Shown here: positions 63,043-64,000 of the stretch, in pieces | How positions within the stretch are numbered: the stretch's first letter is position 1 | Layout of the letters: the number at the start of each line of letters is the position of its first letter | Assembly (NCBI RefSeq): GCF_030389965.1 | Contig: NZ_CP128399.1 | Coordinates: forward strand, 992,001-1,056,000 | Direction: 5' to 3' | DNA length: 64,000 nucleotides | From: Candidatus Chlorohelix allophototropha | GTDB lineage: Bacteria > Chloroflexota > Chloroflexia > Chloroheliales > Chloroheliaceae | Made by a program: the position numbers and the translations under genes | Notes under the pieces: generated by a model | What the model was told of the DNA's origin: nothing | What the model saw: only the letters and a program-made list of their open reading frames with translations | Database searches by the model: none

Positions 63043-64000
63043 TTGACTGACCAACGTTTAATCCGAAACTTTTGCATAATTGCCCATATCGATCACGGCA
63101 AATCCACACTGGCAGACCGCTTGCTGGAAATAACCGGCACGGTTACGCAGCGTGAGATGAAAGAACAATTGCTGGATAGCATGGATCTCGAACGTGAGAA
63201 GGGGATCACTATCAAAGCACGTGCTGTACAAATGCATTACAAGGCACATGATGGTCAGGAGTTTGAACTGAACCTGATTGATACTCCCGGTCATGTGGAT
63301 TTCAGTTATGAAGTGAGCCGCAGCCTCAGCGCCTGTGAAGGAGCTTTACTGGTAGTGGATGCCTCGCAAGGTATCGAGGCACAAACACTGGCGAACCTGT
63401 ATCTAGCAGTTGAACATGGACTTGAAATTATCCCAGTGGTCAATAAAATTGACCTTCCTGCTGCCCAACCTGAAGTAGTAATTGCCGAAATAGAAAAAGT
63501 TATCGGTATTCGGGGAGAAGAATGTATTCGTGCTTCCGCCAAAACCGGGCTTGGCGTAGATGAAATCCTTGAAGCGATTGTTTATCGCATCCCACCCCCT
63601 AAAGGTGACTTTGACAAACCCTTACGCGCGCTGATTTTTGATAGCCATTTTGACTCCTATAAAGGGGTGATTGCTTACGTCCGGTTGATGGATGGCGTAT
63701 TGAAATCGCGTGACGTTGTTAAAATGATGTCGAACGGCAAAACCGCCGAGGTGCTGGAAATCGGTGTTTTCCGCCCGGTTATGACTCCGCTACCTGAAAT
63801 TACCGCAGGCGAAACCGGTTATATTGCTACCGGCTTGAAAGTAGTGGGGGATTGCCAAGTAGGCGATACCATTACCCTTTATTCAAATCCTGCGGAAACG
63901 GCATTACCAGGGTATCGCCCTGCCAAGCCGATGGTTTTTGCTGGTATTTATCCTATAAGCTCGGATGACTACACCAACCTACGAGAAGCGCTAGACAAAT
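63043..64000 (+). CDS. lepA: Elongation factor 4 (LepA), partial at window edge
   Basis: The frame starts at TTG 63043 six bases after AAAGGAAG; no in-frame ATG is suitable, so the TTG start is firm. The GTPase domain shows [20 protein letters not shown] (G1), [11 protein letters not shown] (G2), [20 protein letters not shown] (G3), VVNKIDLP (G4) and [14 protein letters not shown] (G5), followed by domain II with [20 protein letters not shown]. The [18 protein letters not shown] start and [11 protein letters not shown] identify LepA rather than BipA/TypA or EF-G. Back-translocates ribosomes under stress. About 319 codons are in view. Confidence 0.96.
   Translation, partial: MTDQRLIRNFCIIAHIDHGKSTLADRLLEITGTVTQREMKEQLLDSMDLEREKGITIKARAVQMHYKAHDGQEFELNLIDTPGHVDFSYEVSRSLSACEGALLVVDASQGIEAQTLANLYLAVEHGLEIIPVVNKIDLPAAQPEVVIAEIEKVIGIRGEECIRASAKTGLGVDEILEAIVYRIPPPKGDFDKPLRALIFDSHFDSYKGVIAYVRLMDGVLKSRDVVKMMSNGKTAEVLEIGVFRPVMTPLPEITAGETGYIATGLKVVGDCQVGDTITLYSNPAETALPGYRPAKPMVFAGIYPISSDDYTNLREALDK

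Noticed and set aside
63043-64000. GTPase as BipA/TypA or EF-G
   Set aside because: [20 protein letters not shown] and [11 protein letters not shown] are LepA-specific; TypA has HVDHGKTTL.

Overview
The window looks like a chromosomal segment of a phototrophic Chloroflexota bacterium. Four things point there: a BciB-type 8-vinyl reductase for (bacterio)chlorophyll at 47.4-48.6 kb, a very large cyclic-glucan-synthase-like gene, a pair of long membrane-anchored paralogues, and dense IS content beside ordinary housekeeping genes. The lineage is inferred from gene content; there is no rRNA or other marker to settle it.

Layout. 0-2.5 kb: end of an ISL3-type element, a decayed reverse transcriptase, a two-repeat CRISPR relic and an intact tyrosine recombinase. 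2.7-13.6 kb: a nested transposon graveyard. It holds IS110, an IS1182 split by an IS4 element, fragments of an IS3 transposase and of a tyrosine recombinase, then an IS21 whose istB is split by a 2,704-bp serine-recombinase element, and an IS982 stub. 13.7-19.4 kb: HU, an HD hydrolase, an alpha/beta hydrolase, a GT-C-like membrane protein and a CoA-binding protein. 19.5-21.4 kb: a dead IS3 and a broken RRM gene. 21.7-31.5 kb: a zinc-ribbon protein coupled to a 2,893-residue cyclic glucan synthase, then two small proteins. 31.5-39.7 kb, all minus strand: a sugar ABC transporter, a peptidoglycan amidase, a GH172/DUF2961 protein and an alpha/beta hydrolase with an apparent attenuator in its leader. 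40-50.6 kb: a small unknown protein, a CoA-transferase, a PaiB-like protein, a tight peptidoglycan-sugar recycling operon (murQ, sugar kinase, GH3 hexosaminidase, nagA), bciB, a dual-specificity phosphatase and an aspartate-semialdehyde-dehydrogenase homologue lacking its catalytic Cys and His. 50.6-56 kb: two tandem paralogous membrane proteins. 56.7-59.4 kb: a truncated HTH transposase piece, a truncated IS4 and an intact IS3 with fused orfAB. 59.5-64 kb: a GH2 beta-mannosidase, an alpha/beta hydrolase and the start of lepA.

The most notable structure is the element at 8514-11217. It sits exactly in the Walker A codons of an IS21 istB gene and is flanked by TGGGTTTT direct repeats. Removing 2,704 bp restores the istB reading frame. 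It carries a DUF5372-like gene, a 69-codon gene and a (now frameshifted) large serine recombinase, which suggests a minimal integrative element that targets a conserved ATPase motif inside other transposons. The amidase, hexosaminidase, kinase, etherase and deacetylase together form a cell-wall amino-sugar salvage route. The ABC transporter, GH172 and GH2 enzymes suggest uptake and breakdown of external glycans.
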